DNA of 64,000 nt from Janthinobacterium sp. CG3 (GTDB taxonomy: Bacteria; Pseudomonadota; Gammaproteobacteria; Burkholderiales; Burkholderiaceae_D): assembly GCF_000344615.1 (NCBI RefSeq), contig NZ_KB467824.1, positions 4,660,461 to 4,724,460 on the forward strand, read 5' to 3'. The notes under the pieces are model-generated. The model was given only the letters and a program-made list of their open reading frames with translations, had not been told where the DNA came from and did no database searches. A program made the position numbers and the translations under genes. Position 1 is the first letter of the stretch, and each line of letters begins with the position of its first letter. Positions 1-8,996 of this stretch are shown here, piece by piece.

Positions 1-843
1 GAGATCGCCCGCATCTACGGCAATTTCTTCCGCGAAAGCTGCAGCATCGGCATCCACGGCATGCCGGTCGACATGGAAACCACCTACTTCTCCGGCAACG
101 TCAGCGACGAGGCCAAGGGCTTGTACACGGCCGACGTCATGCACCGCATGCAGATCTGGTTCGATTCGATCGGCAAGACCCACACGCTGGACGCGCTGGA
201 AACGCCGCTCGTCGGCAACCCCTACGGCTACTACATCGACGGCAAGTTCCTGCGCGCCGGCGTCGACTACCAGCACTACTACGCCACCATCATCGCCCGC
301 CTGATCCGCGGCGCCAAGCGCAAGGCCGTGCTGGAACTGGGCGGCGGCTTCGGCGGCCTCGGCCACTTCCTGATGCGCGACAACGCCGACCTGACCTATA
401 TCGACGTCGACTTGCCGGAAAACATGGCGCTGACCGCCTTTTACCTGCTCAGCGCCTTCCCGGAAAAGAACATCGCGCTGTACGGCGAAATCGACCTGGC
501 CACCGCCGACCTGGACCGGTACGACGCCGTCGTCCTGCCGAACTTCGCGCTGCCCGAGCTGAAGGACGACTCGGTCGACCTGGCCTTCAATTCCTACAGC
601 CTGGCGGAGATGTCGCTCAACAACGTGGCCAACTACGTCGGCCACTTCAACCGCGTCTCGTCGAAGTTCATCTACCACGTCAACCACACCCGCATTCCGC
701 CGGTGCGGGCCGACGACTTCGCCATCGACTTCGACAAGTTCGAACTGATCTCGCGCGCGCCGGCGCTGTGGAACATGGCGCGCAACGCCGACATGGATGA
801 ATTCGAGTACCTGTACAAGGCCGTCAAGCTGAGCTTCCGCTAA
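1..843 (+). CDS. putative sugar O-methyltransferase (5' end outside window)
   Basis: The frame is open from the first base, so the N-terminus lies upstream; 280 residues are visible up to TAA at 841-843. The ATG at 61 is internal, because the codons before it also read as protein. The motif VLELGGGFGGLG (visible residue ~110) is a Rossmann SAM-binding motif I, followed by an acidic YIDVDLPEN strand end. Layout and length match the 'putative sugar O-methyltransferase' (NanM-like) family found in surface-polysaccharide clusters, where members methylate a glycan hydroxyl. It converges on the GT2-acetyltransferase gene with a 33-bp gap, supporting a role in the same glycan. The acceptor cannot be read from the sequence. 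Confidence 0.75.
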   Translation, partial: EIARIYGNFFRESCSIGIHGMPVDMETTYFSGNVSDEAKGLYTADVMHRMQIWFDSIGKTHTLDALETPLVGNPYGYYIDGKFLRAGVDYQHYYATIIARLIRGAKRKAVLELGGGFGGLGHFLMRDNADLTYIDVDLPENMALTAFYLLSAFPEKNIALYGEIDLATADLDRYDAVVLPNFALPELKDDSVDLAFNSYSLAEMSLNNVANYVGHFNRVSSKFIYHVNHTRIPPVRADDFAIDFDKFELISRAPALWNMARNADMDEFEYLYKAVKLSFR

Positions 844-876
844 GCCGGCGTCGCCGCGCCGGCCACGGCGGCGCCG

Positions 877-2436
877 TCAGGACATCAGCCGGTCCAGGAT
901 GGCGTCGACGTTGTCCGACGTCAGCGCCTGGTACAGGATGTCCTTGTTGCGCAGGATCGACTGGTCGCTCAGCCGCGCGAAATCGAGCCGGCCCAGTTTT
1001 TCGATGACGTCCGCTTCGAAGCGGTACTTGATCAGTTTGGCGGGATTGCCGCCGACGATGCTGTACGGCGCCACGTCCTTGCTGACCACGCTGCCGGCGG
1101 CGACGATGGCGCCCTGGCCGATAGTGACGCCGGACAGGATGGTGCTGTTGTAGCCGATCCAGACGTCGTCGCCGATGACGACCGGCCCCTTGGTGCCGGA
1201 CTCGGCGGTGGCGAAATATTTCGCCATGAACGGGAAGGTGGAGACGCCGTCGTAATGGTGGTTGCCGCCCAGCAGGAACTTGACGTCGTCGGCGATCGAG
1301 ACGAAGTTGCCGATCGTCAGGCGCTCGTCGCCGCAGCCGAAGGTCCACACCGTCAGGCCGCCATAGCTTTTGCGGCCCGCCGTCACCTTGTTGAAGTCGA
1401 AGGGGCCGTAGATGCGCGTCAGGCTGACCTCGTTGTGCGGGTTCAGCGCCCGCCATTGCGCGTTCATCTGGGCCTGGTGGGCGGCCTGCTGGCTTTCCGC
1501 CGTCGGCGCCGCCGCCGCCGGGGCGGCGGCGGGCGCCGCGTCGATCAAGTGTTCGATGGCCTTGTAGAAATAGTCGTCGTGCAGATAATCCTGCATGTAG
1601 GGGAAGAAGCCGCTCTTCAGGAAGCCGTTGTTGTTATCGAAGTAATACGGAATAATGTGGTTCAAAAGGATAGCCTTCTTTTCCGCCTGGAACACCTCGT
1701 CGCTCAGCGCGCCCGACGCCACATAGGGTTTGAGCAGGCTCAGGTAATTCTGGCCGAACACCTCGGCGATGTTGTAGCCGCCCTTCTTGCCGATATCCAG
1801 ACCGGAGAAATATTGCTGGTACAGCACGATGGCGCGTTTCCCCATGGCCAGCAGGCGCAACAGGACGTCGGTTTGGATCAGCCGCAGATTGGTGTTGCGG
1901 GCGAAGTCGGGCATGGCCTGGAATTCCTCGCGCCACATGCCGAAGCCGCCGATCCAGGTCGCGAAATACGAGACGCGGTTGACGAACTCGTTGACGTTGT
2001 TCAGCGCTTCAATCGGGTTGCCCAAGTTCTTGTTGCCGTTCGTGAAGAACAGCACCGGCTTCTCGGCGGCCGTCGCGGTAATCACCTTCAACATTTCAGC
2101 CAGGCTGCCGTTGTTGATCAGCAGATTGTCGTTGTGCAGTTTCAAATACAGGCCGCGGCCGCGGCCCATGACGATTTCAAAATTCTTGTCGGCCTGCACA
2201 GGCGCGGCGTTGCGGTGGTAGTGCACCTTGCCGGGGAAGGCGGCGACGAACTGCTGCGCGACGGCGGCCGTGTCGTCGTCGGAGAAATTGTCGGAGATGA
2301 CCACCTCGATCTGCCCGCCCTGCTGGAAATCGGCCTGGCTGGTGATGCTGCGCAGCGTTTCGCCGAGGAAGGGCGCGCGGTTGAAGGTGGGGATGCAAAT
2401 CGATAATGCCGGGCGCGCTGCTGCCGTTTCTGCCAT
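877..2436 (-). CDS. GT2 glycosyltransferase fused to CatB-like hexapeptide acetyltransferase
   Basis: A 519-residue two-domain protein. Residues ~9-290 are a GT-A (GT2) glycosyltransferase: LSICIPTFNRAPFL start, VVISDNFSDDDT nucleotide-binding strand. The usual DxD is replaced by the HNDN context. An Ala/Pro-rich linker (~297-315) leads to a left-handed beta-helix acetyltransferase (~335-490) with the CatB/Vat-type signature GGNHHYDGVSTFPF and repeated hexapeptides ending VGGNPAKLIKYRF. The fusion suggests one enzyme that transfers a sugar and O- or N-acetylates the product, or couples two neighbouring steps; that is inference. ATG start at 2436, preceded by only a weak ribosome site. It lies downstream of the split transketolase and probably belongs to the same leftward unit. 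Confidence 0.85.
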   Translation of the reverse strand: MAETAAARPALSICIPTFNRAPFLGETLRSITSQADFQQGGQIEVVISDNFSDDDTAAVAQQFVAAFPGKVHYHRNAAPVQADKNFEIVMGRGRGLYLKLHNDNLLINNGSLAEMLKVITATAAEKPVLFFTNGNKNLGNPIEALNNVNEFVNRVSYFATWIGGFGMWREEFQAMPDFARNTNLRLIQTDVLLRLLAMGKRAIVLYQQYFSGLDIGKKGGYNIAEVFGQNYLSLLKPYVASGALSDEVFQAEKKAILLNHIIPYYFDNNNGFLKSGFFPYMQDYLHDDYFYKAIEHLIDAAPAAAPAAAAPTAESQQAAHQAQMNAQWRALNPHNEVSLTRIYGPFDFNKVTAGRKSYGGLTVWTFGCGDERLTIGNFVSIADDVKFLLGGNHHYDGVSTFPFMAKYFATAESGTKGPVVIGDDVWIGYNSTILSGVTIGQGAIVAAGSVVSKDVAPYSIVGGNPAKLIKYRFEADVIEKLGRLDFARLSDQSILRNKDILYQALTSDNVDAILDRLMS

Positions 2437-2587
2437 GGAGGATACCTATAAAATGGTGAGGATTACGGGGCCGTGGCGAGCCGCGCGACGGCGCCGCCGC
2501 CGGATCGCGGTCCGCGGCGGCGGGCGCCGGCCTGGCTGGAGCCGGGGCGGCGCGGTCGCGGCGGGGCGCTCGCGGACATGGCCGGGC

Positions 2588-3514
2588 TCAGGACGGGGCG
2601 GGTGGCCAGCCGTCCAGTCGCAGGCGCATTTTTTCGCGCAGATAGTCCTGGGTCCCGGCCACGCTGGTGAAGGTGTTCGGAATGGCGATGCGTTTGACCG
2701 CCGGCAGCCGCGCCAGCGCACCATCCGAGAGCAGGTCGTGCAGCCGCTCCAGCACCGCCGAGCCGAAGCCGCCGTTGGCCTGGTGCTCTTCCAGCGTGGC
2801 CACCTGGTGGTAGCGCCGCGCCAGCGCCGCCAGTTGCGCGGTGTCGATTGGATTGACGAAGGGGAAGCTGTACAGGTCGGCCGCGACCCGGTGCTGCTCG
2901 AGGTAGCGGCTGGCGTAGCCGACCATGTCGCCGGTGGCGAACACGGCCGCGCTGTGGGCGCCGCCCGCAGCCACCCGCACCGGCACGATGCCGCCCAGGG
3001 TGAGCGGCGGCGGCTGCAAGTGCAGCCGCGCTTCGCCGGCCTTGTTCAGGCGCATATAGCAGGGGCCGCGGTGCCGCGCGAGGAAGGCCGTCATCGCCTC
3101 GACCTCGGCCGGGTCGCCGGGCGCCGCCACCACCATGCCGGGGATGGTGCGCAACATGCCCAGTTCCTCGGTGGTGTGGTGCGAGGTGCTCAGCGGGCCG
3201 TAGGCGTAGCCGCCGCCGACGGCGATCACCTTGACGTTGGCTTCGTGGTAGGCGACGTCGTAGCGGATTTGCTCCATGCAGCGCAGGGTCGGAAAATTGC
3301 CGATCGAGTAGCAGAACACCGTATAGCCTTCCATGCTCAGGCCGGTCGCCAGGCCCATCATGTTCTGTTCGGCGATGCCGACGTTCAGGAAGCGCTCGGG
3401 GAACTGCGCGGCGAACGGCTCCAGCACCGAATAGCCGAGGTCGCCGCACAGCAGGAAGATGCGCTCGTCCTGCGCGGCCTGGGCCGTCAGGGTCGTGATA
3501 AAACTGTTTCTCAT
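2588..3514 (-). CDS. transketolase C-terminal subunit (split transketolase)
   Basis: 308 residues covering the pyrimidine-binding and C-terminal domains of a thiamine-diphosphate transketolase. GIAEQNMMGLATGLSMEG carries the conserved catalytic glutamate of the Pyr domain, and HHTTEELGMLRTIPG fits the family. The start ATG overlaps the stop of the N-terminal subunit by 4 bp (ATGA), so translation is probably coupled and the products form one heteromeric enzyme. Such enzymes move a two-carbon ketol unit between sugars. Its place beside rfbFGH suggests a role in a nucleotide sugar, perhaps attaching a C2 branch to a 4-keto-3,6-dideoxyhexose, rather than central metabolism. That role is inferred. 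Confidence 0.85.
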   Translation of the reverse strand: MRNSFITTLTAQAAQDERIFLLCGDLGYSVLEPFAAQFPERFLNVGIAEQNMMGLATGLSMEGYTVFCYSIGNFPTLRCMEQIRYDVAYHEANVKVIAVGGGYAYGPLSTSHHTTEELGMLRTIPGMVVAAPGDPAEVEAMTAFLARHRGPCYMRLNKAGEARLHLQPPPLTLGGIVPVRVAAGGAHSAAVFATGDMVGYASRYLEQHRVAADLYSFPFVNPIDTAQLAALARRYHQVATLEEHQANGGFGSAVLERLHDLLSDGALARLPAVKRIAIPNTFTSVAGTQDYLREKMRLRLDGWPPAPS

Positions 3515-4320
3515 GCTGTTTCCCCGCTCAGCTCGGCAAGTGCCGCCGCGTATTGCGCCGCGTCGGGCGATTTGTAATGCCAGGCCAACTGTCCTTCCAT
3601 GAAGCTCACGCCCTTGCCCTTGACGGTGTGGGCGATCACCGCGCGCGGCCGGCCCAGGCGGCCCTGCTTGGACAACGCCGCCGACAGTTGGTCGTGGTCG
3701 TGGCCGTCCACCTCGAGCGTGTCCCAGCCGAACGCCTCGAACTTGGCGCCCAGCGGATCGAGGTTGAGCACCTCGGCGGTGCTACCGAAGCTTTGGATCT
3801 TGTTGTAGTCGACGATCAGCGTCAGATTCTCAAGGCGGTGGTGCGGCGCGAACAGGATGGCCTCCCAGTTCGATCCTTCATCGAGTTCGCCGTCGCTGAG
3901 GATGGCGTAGGTGTGCCACGGCTGGCCGCGGCGCAGGCCGGCCAGCGCGACCCCGGCCGCCACCGACAGCGCGTGGCCTAGGCTGCCGGTCGACAGTTCC
4001 ACGCCCGGCACCTTATGGTTGACGTGCGAGGTGAAATGGCTACCGTTGTCGGTATAGCTGTCCAGTTCGGCCCTGTCGTAATAGCCGGTTTCGGCCAGCG
4101 CCGCGTACAGCGCCGTGCAGGCATGTCCCTTGCTGTAGAACAGGCGGTCGCGCTCGGGCGCCCGCGGCCGCGCCGGATCCTTCGCCAGCACCGCGCCGTA
4201 CAGCACGGCCAACACGTCCGCCACCGACAGGGCGCCGCCCAGGTGCGACGCCCTCTTTTGGTGGCACATGCGCAGGCTTTGCAGCCGGATGCGTTGGGCT
4301 AGGTCTTCGGTTGTGTTCAT
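3511..4320 (-). CDS. transketolase N-terminal subunit (split transketolase)
   Basis: 269 residues: the ThDP-diphosphate-binding half of transketolase. The cofactor motif reads SDGELDEGSNWEA followed by VDYNKIQS (the GDG...N motif with Ser for the first Gly, as in this split family). HLGGALSVADVLAVLYG and YSKGHACTALYAALA near the N-terminus are typical transketolase PP-domain segments. ATG at 4320 follows AGGA about 9 nt upstream. It is coupled by a 4-bp overlap to the C-terminal subunit. Free-standing split transketolases are common in archaea and in sugar-modification clusters; this placement, downstream of a CDP-deoxysugar pathway, favours the latter use. Confidence 0.85.
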   Translation of the reverse strand: MNTTEDLAQRIRLQSLRMCHQKRASHLGGALSVADVLAVLYGAVLAKDPARPRAPERDRLFYSKGHACTALYAALAETGYYDRAELDSYTDNGSHFTSHVNHKVPGVELSTGSLGHALSVAAGVALAGLRRGQPWHTYAILSDGELDEGSNWEAILFAPHHRLENLTLIVDYNKIQSFGSTAEVLNLDPLGAKFEAFGWDTLEVDGHDHDQLSAALSKQGRLGRPRAVIAHTVKGKGVSFMEGQLAWHYKSPDAAQYAAALAELSGETA

Positions 4321-4453
4321 TGGTGCTCTGTCCTGTGGGTCGACGACGGGCCCGGCCGTGGCAGCGCGCGTCGGAGGTGGCGAAGGGGGGAGGCGGACAT
4401 ACTGTGGTCCCAGGGATGGTCGGGCGCGTGCGCCGGATGCGATGCGGGCGTGC

Positions 4454-5530
4454 TCATCGCGCGGGGGGCTGCGTATGCCAGGCGGCCGTGGCGCGGATGG
4501 CCGCGCTCAGGTCGGTGTATTCGCGCAGTCCGAGGCTGGCGGCGCGCGCCGTCGACGGCACGTACCGCGCCGGCGCCGGGCCGCTCGCCGCCGCCCGGGC
4601 GATGACGACATCCTCGGCGCCGCGCAGCGTGCGGCTGACGTGGCGCGCCAGCTCGGCCACCGAAATGGCTTGCGACGAACCAACATTATAGGGCTGGGCG
4701 TCGCCGTTGATCAAGATCGTCAGCAGCCACACGGCCATGTCGGCGGCGTACAGGTAGGAGCGCAGCGGCGTGCCGTCGCCGCCGACCCGCACCGGCCCGC
4801 CGGCCAGGCTGTCGCGGATGAAATTGCCGATGGCGAACTGGGCGTCCAGCGCCATGTAGGGGCCGACCAAGGTGAAGCAGCGGGCGATGCGCGCCTGCGT
4901 GCCGTGCTCGCCGGCGTGGCAGGCGAGCAGGAATTCGGCGCTGCGTTTGGCCTGGCCGTAGGCGCTCTGCAGGTCGGTGGTGGCGGGCGCGCCGGTGTGC
5001 TGTTCCGGCACCAACGGGCAGTCGCCGGGCTGGCGCCCGTAGACGGCGCCGGAACTGGTCAGCAGGTAGCGCGCGCTGCCGGCGCGGGCCGCCAGCGCCA
5101 GCGTTTGTTCGGCGCCGCCGACGATGTCGCGGTACACGCGCAGCGGGTCGGCGCCGGGGCTGACGACGTCGGTGGCCAGGTGCAGGATGGTGTCGAAGCG
5201 GCCGTCGACGCCGGCCAGATCGGTGGCGTCGCCGGCCATCAGGCGCAGCGCCGGGTGCCCGGCCAAGTGCGGCGCCTTGGCGCGGAAGCGTTCGGGCGCG
5301 CGCGTCAGCACCGTCAGTTCGAGGCCGAGCTGGAAGCGCTCGTGGCCGGCCAGCAGCGCCTCGAGCAACCAGCAGCCGACGAAGCCGGTGCCGCCGGTGA
5401 CGAAAATGCGCTGGCCGCGCAGGGCCTCCCAGACGGCGGCCGGGGTGTGCGTGAGCATCAGCCCGACGTCAGCAGGGGAAACGCCGGGGCGGTAGCCGGC
5501 GGCGGCGCGGCCGCCGGTTGTGTCAGTCAT
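4454..5530 (-). CDS. NAD(P)-dependent epimerase/dehydratase/reductase (extended SDR)
   Basis: 358 residues. The start at ATG 5530 (MTDTTGGR) is chosen because upstream codons in the open frame do not resemble protein. The Rossmann motif is VTGGTGFVG (residues ~43-51) and the catalytic motif is SAYGQAK (YxxxK), both diagnostic of extended SDRs that act on nucleotide sugars. Lying between rfbH and the split transketolase, it could be the reductase or epimerase finishing a CDP-3,6-dideoxy-4-keto sugar, in a role like abequose, paratose or yersiniose synthases. The exact stereochemistry cannot be assigned from motifs. Confidence 0.8.
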   Translation of the reverse strand: MTDTTGGRAAAGYRPGVSPADVGLMLTHTPAAVWEALRGQRIFVTGGTGFVGCWLLEALLAGHERFQLGLELTVLTRAPERFRAKAPHLAGHPALRLMAGDATDLAGVDGRFDTILHLATDVVSPGADPLRVYRDIVGGAEQTLALAARAGSARYLLTSSGAVYGRQPGDCPLVPEQHTGAPATTDLQSAYGQAKRSAEFLLACHAGEHGTQARIARCFTLVGPYMALDAQFAIGNFIRDSLAGGPVRVGGDGTPLRSYLYAADMAVWLLTILINGDAQPYNVGSSQAISVAELARHVSRTLRGAEDVVIARAAASGPAPARYVPSTARAASLGLREYTDLSAAIRATAAWHTQPPAR

Positions 5531-5643
5531 GTCGTTCCTTGTCGCCGGCCGGGCGAGGGCACGGCCGGGAAGCCGGGGTCCGGCCCGGAGGGGGCAAGCC
5601 CGCGCCGGGTTCGACGCCGGCGGTTTTTGCCGTCGCCGGCACG

Positions 5644-6969
5644 TTAGAAGCCGACGCCAAAGAACGCTTCCAGTTTCTCGATCGTGAAGTCGAGCATCTC
5701 GCTGCTCAGGCCGGGGAACACGCCGATCCAGAAGGTGTCGTGCATGACGCGGTCGGTGTTGGTCAGCTCGCCCGCGACGCGGTAGTGGCGCCCGATCATG
5801 TAGGGCTGGCGCGTCAGGTTGCCGGCGAACAGCAGGCGGGTGCCGATCTTGTGCTGGTCGAGGTAGGTCAGCAGGTCGACCCGGCTGACGTTGGCCTCCG
5901 GCTTGAGCGTCATCGGGAAGCCGAACCACGACGGATCCGAATGCTCGGTGGCCTCCGGCAGGATCAGGAACTCGGCGCACGATTGCAGGCGCTGCTTCAG
6001 ATAGGCGAAGTTGTCCTTGCGCGCCTGGATGAAGCCGGCCGCGCGCTCGATCTGCGCGACGCCGCAGGCGGCCTGCATGTCGGTGATCTTCAGGTTGTAG
6101 CCGAGGTGGCTGTAGGTGTATTTGTGGTCGTAGCCTTGCGGCAGCGTGCCCAGCTTCTGGCAGAAGCGCTTGCCGCAGGTGTTGTCCTTGCCCGGCGCGC
6201 AGTAGCAGTCGCGGCCCCAGTCGCGGAACGACTCGGCGATCATCTTCAGCTCGGCGTTGTCGGTAAACACCGCGCCGCCTTCGCCCATGGTGATGTGGTG
6301 GGCCGGGTAGAACGACATGGTGCCGATGTCGCCGAAGGTGCCGACCATCTGCCCGCGGTAGGTCGAGCCGAGCGCGTCGCAGCAGTCTTCGATCAGCCAC
6401 AGGTTGTACTTTTTGCACAGCGCCACGACCACGTCCAGGTTGTACGGGTTGCCCAGCGTGTGGGCCAGCATGATCGCCTTGGTCTTGCCGGAAATCGCCG
6501 CTTCCAGCTGCGTCACGTCGATGTTGTAGGTGGCCAGGTCGACGTCGACGAACACCGGCACGGCGCCGAATTGCAGGATCGGGTTGACGGTGGTGGGGAA
6601 GCCGGCGGCCACGCCGATCACCTCGTCGCCCGGCTGGATCGCCCGCTGCCCCAGCTTCGGCGAGGTCAGCGTGTTGAACGCGACCAGGTTGGCCGAGGAG
6701 CCCGAGTTCACCGTGATCAGGTGGCGCACGCCGATCAGCTTGGCCAGCTTGGCCTCGAACTGGTCGTTGAAGCGGCCGGTGGTCAGCCAGGCGTCCAACG
6801 AGGCCTCGACCATCAGTTCCATCTCCGCCGCGCCGACCACCTTGCCGGCCGGCGGAATCACCGTCACGCCCGGCTCGAACGGCTTCGGCGCGCTGGCCAG
6901 GGCGCCGTATTCGGCCACCAGTTTGATGATCTGCTCGCGCAGTTGTTCTTTGCTTTGTGCTTCGCTCAT
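5644..6969 (-). CDS. rfbH: CDP-6-deoxy-4-keto-D-glucose 3-dehydrase RfbH (E1)
   Basis: 441 residues, a PMP-dependent DegT/DnrJ-fold enzyme. The Schiff-base lysine of ordinary sugar aminotransferases is replaced by histidine in [14 protein letters not shown], the hallmark of 3-dehydrases (E1/ColD group). The cysteine-rich segment [16 protein letters not shown] fits the [2Fe-2S] site of RfbH. It removes the C3 hydroxyl of CDP-4-keto-6-deoxyglucose, giving the CDP-3,6-dideoxy-4-keto intermediate. It needs a ferredoxin-reductase partner (E3, RfbI/DdhD), which is not in the window. ATG at 6969; the gene follows rfbG by 10 bp, consistent with an rfbF-G-H operon read leftward. Confidence 0.93.
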   Translation of the reverse strand: MSEAQSKEQLREQIIKLVAEYGALASAPKPFEPGVTVIPPAGKVVGAAEMELMVEASLDAWLTTGRFNDQFEAKLAKLIGVRHLITVNSGSSANLVAFNTLTSPKLGQRAIQPGDEVIGVAAGFPTTVNPILQFGAVPVFVDVDLATYNIDVTQLEAAISGKTKAIMLAHTLGNPYNLDVVVALCKKYNLWLIEDCCDALGSTYRGQMVGTFGDIGTMSFYPAHHITMGEGGAVFTDNAELKMIAESFRDWGRDCYCAPGKDNTCGKRFCQKLGTLPQGYDHKYTYSHLGYNLKITDMQAACGVAQIERAAGFIQARKDNFAYLKQRLQSCAEFLILPEATEHSDPSWFGFPMTLKPEANVSRVDLLTYLDQHKIGTRLLFAGNLTRQPYMIGRHYRVAGELTNTDRVMHDTFWIGVFPGLSSEMLDFTIEKLEAFFGVGF

Positions 6970-6979
6970 GGTTGCGGCC

Positions 6980-8056
6980 TTACTTGGTGTCGGTGTGTTG
7001 ATAGTCGGCGATTTGCGCCAGCGTCAGGGCGTGCATGTCGGCGCCGCCGGCGTGGGCCCGGTGCCAGGCGACGATCTGGTCGATCGTGCGGCCCAGGTTC
7101 CAGCGCGGCTGCCAGTGCAGGCGCGCGCGCGCCTTGGAGCAGTCCAGTTTCAGGTAGGTCGCCTCGTGCGGCTGCGGCGCGCCGTCCAGCTGCCAGGCGG
7201 CGCCGGCGCCCCAGCTTTCGCACAGGCGCGCGATGATCCATTCGACCGGGCGGGCGTCGACGTCGTGCGGGCCGAAGTTGAAGCCCTCGGCGTACGCCGC
7301 GCCGTCGCGGTACAGGTGTTCGGCCAGGCTCAGGTAGCCCGACAGCGGCTCCAGCACGTGCTGCCACGGCCGCACCGCGTGCGGGCTGCGGATGCGCACC
7401 GGTTCGCCGGCGGCGATGGCGCGCAGCATGTCGGGGATCAGGCGGTCCTCGGCCCAGTCGCCGCCGCCGATGACGTTGCCGGCGCGGCCGGAACCGAGCG
7501 CCACGCCGTGTTCGGCGTATTTTTCAGGGTTGAAGAAGGAGCTGCGGTAGCCGGCCGTGACCAGTTCGGCGCACGCCTTGCTGTTGCTGTACGGGTCGTA
7601 GCCGCCGAGGGCCTCGTTCTCGCGGTAGCCCCAGGCCCATTCCTTGTTTTCGTAGCACTTGTCGCTGGTGACGTTGAGCACCGCCTTGACGCCCGGCGTG
7701 GCGCGCACAGCCTCGAACAGGTGCACCAGCCCCATCACGTTGGTCGAGTAGGTTTCCACCGGGTTGGCGTAGGAATGGCGCACCAGCGCCTGGGCCGCCA
7801 TGTGGATGACGATTTCCGGGCGCGCCGCCCGCATCGCCGCGCGCAGGGCCGGCGCGTCGCGGATGTCGCCGAGCACGCTGTCCATGCCGGCGCCGACGCG
7901 CGCCGCCTCGAACAGGCTGGGGCCGGCGGGGGCGGCCAGCGCGTAGCCGGTGACGTGCGCGCCCAGCTGTTGCAGCCACAGGCTCAGCCAGCCGCCCTTG
8001 AAGCCGGTGTGGCCGCTCAGGAAGACCCGCTTGCCGTGCCAGAACGACGGCGTCAC
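6980..8056 (-). CDS. rfbG: CDP-glucose 4,6-dehydratase RfbG
   Basis: 358 residues. Extended SDR with [13 protein letters not shown] (cofactor loop), [12 protein letters not shown], the substrate-binding stretch [13 protein letters not shown], and [12 protein letters not shown] containing the YxxxK pair. These fit CDP-glucose dehydratase rather than dTDP-glucose dehydratase (RmlB). It makes CDP-4-keto-6-deoxyglucose. The start is GTG at 8056; a longer open frame upstream lies wholly inside rfbF and is rejected. GTGA overlaps the rfbF stop by 4 bp, so it is probably translationally coupled. Confidence 0.93.
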   Translation of the reverse strand: MTPSFWHGKRVFLSGHTGFKGGWLSLWLQQLGAHVTGYALAAPAGPSLFEAARVGAGMDSVLGDIRDAPALRAAMRAARPEIVIHMAAQALVRHSYANPVETYSTNVMGLVHLFEAVRATPGVKAVLNVTSDKCYENKEWAWGYRENEALGGYDPYSNSKACAELVTAGYRSSFFNPEKYAEHGVALGSGRAGNVIGGGDWAEDRLIPDMLRAIAAGEPVRIRSPHAVRPWQHVLEPLSGYLSLAEHLYRDGAAYAEGFNFGPHDVDARPVEWIIARLCESWGAGAAWQLDGAPQPHEATYLKLDCSKARARLHWQPRWNLGRTIDQIVAWHRAHAGGADMHALTLAQIADYQHTDTK

Positions 8057-8826
8057 GGCCAGCGCTTCCACGGCGCCTTGCCGCTTTGCCACAGCTCCTC
8101 CAGCAGCACCTTGTCGCGCAGCGTGTCCATCGGCTGCCAGAAGCCGTGGTGGTGGAAGGCGTCCATCTGGTTGTCGCGCGCCAGCGTTTCCATCGGCGCC
8201 TTTTCCCAGGTGGTGGCGTCGCCGTCGATGTAGTCGATCACCCGCGGCGAGAGCACGAAGTAGCCGCCGTTGATCCAGTTGCCGTCGCCCTGGGGTTTTT
8301 CCTTGAAGCTGACGATGCGCTGGCCGTCGATGTCGATGGCGCCGAAGCGCCCCGGCGGCTGCACCGCCGTCATGGTGCCGAGCTTGCCGTGCGCCTTGTG
8401 GAAGGCGATGCTGGCGCCGATGTCGACGTCGGCCACGCCGTCGCCGTAGGTGAAGCAGAAGGCCTCGTCGTTGTCGACGTGCTGGCGCACCCGCTTCAGG
8501 CGCCCGCCCGTCATGGTCTCGGCGCCGGTGTCGATCAGCGTCACGCGCCACGGTTCGGCGTGGCGCTCGTGCACCTCCATCGCGTTCTTTTGCAGGTCGA
8601 AGGTGACGTCCGAGGTGTGCATGAAGTAGTTGGCGAAGAATTCCTTGATCACGTAGCCGCGGTAGCCGCAGCAGATGACGAAGTCGTTGATGCCGTGCGC
8701 CGAATAATTCTTCATGATGTGCCAGAGGATCGGCTTGCCGCCGATCTCCACCATCGGCTTCGGTTTGACCGTGGTTTCTTCGCTGAGCCTGGTGCCCAGT
8801 CCGCCTGCCAAGATGACTGCTTTCAC
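8053..8826 (-). CDS. rfbF: glucose-1-phosphate cytidylyltransferase RfbF
   Basis: 257 residues beginning [22 protein letters not shown], the nucleotidyltransferase signature with the SEET variant typical of RfbF (CTP-specific). [13 protein letters not shown] holds the catalytic Asp region and [11 protein letters not shown] is a family motif. It makes CDP-glucose, the first step of the CDP-3,6-dideoxyhexose pathway. The start codon is GTG at 8826, preceded by a GGGGAT ribosome-site-like stretch. It is the first gene of the leftward rfbF-rfbG-rfbH unit; the 170 bp upstream separates it from the acyltransferase gene and probably holds its promoter. Confidence 0.93.
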   Translation of the reverse strand: MKAVILAGGLGTRLSEETTVKPKPMVEIGGKPILWHIMKNYSAHGINDFVICCGYRGYVIKEFFANYFMHTSDVTFDLQKNAMEVHERHAEPWRVTLIDTGAETMTGGRLKRVRQHVDNDEAFCFTYGDGVADVDIGASIAFHKAHGKLGTMTAVQPPGRFGAIDIDGQRIVSFKEKPQGDGNWINGGYFVLSPRVIDYIDGDATTWEKAPMETLARDNQMDAFHHHGFWQPMDTLRDKVLLEELWQSGKAPWKRWP

Positions 8827-8996
8827 GCTATCCCCAGATTGTTATGAGTTTGTTCCGCAGACTGGTTGGTCAGCCGTGTCCCTCGTATTCTAAACGAAAA
8901 GCAAAGGTGGATCGCCCCGCGGAGGTCCGATTTTCAATTTCCGTACGGAATTAATCGGGGCGCCGGCCGCGCCGCGCTTGCCGCGCCGCGCGCCGG

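Noticed and set aside
1500..1560. GCC/GGC repeat-like stretch, possibly tandem repeat or CRISPR
   Set aside because: It is the Ala/Pro linker coding sequence of the GT2 fusion; no spacer-repeat periodicity, and no CRISPR was seen anywhere.
4454..6418. Minus-strand 654-codon frame
   Set aside because: The SDR begins at ATG 5530; upstream codons overlap rfbH in another frame and are Arg-rich non-protein text.
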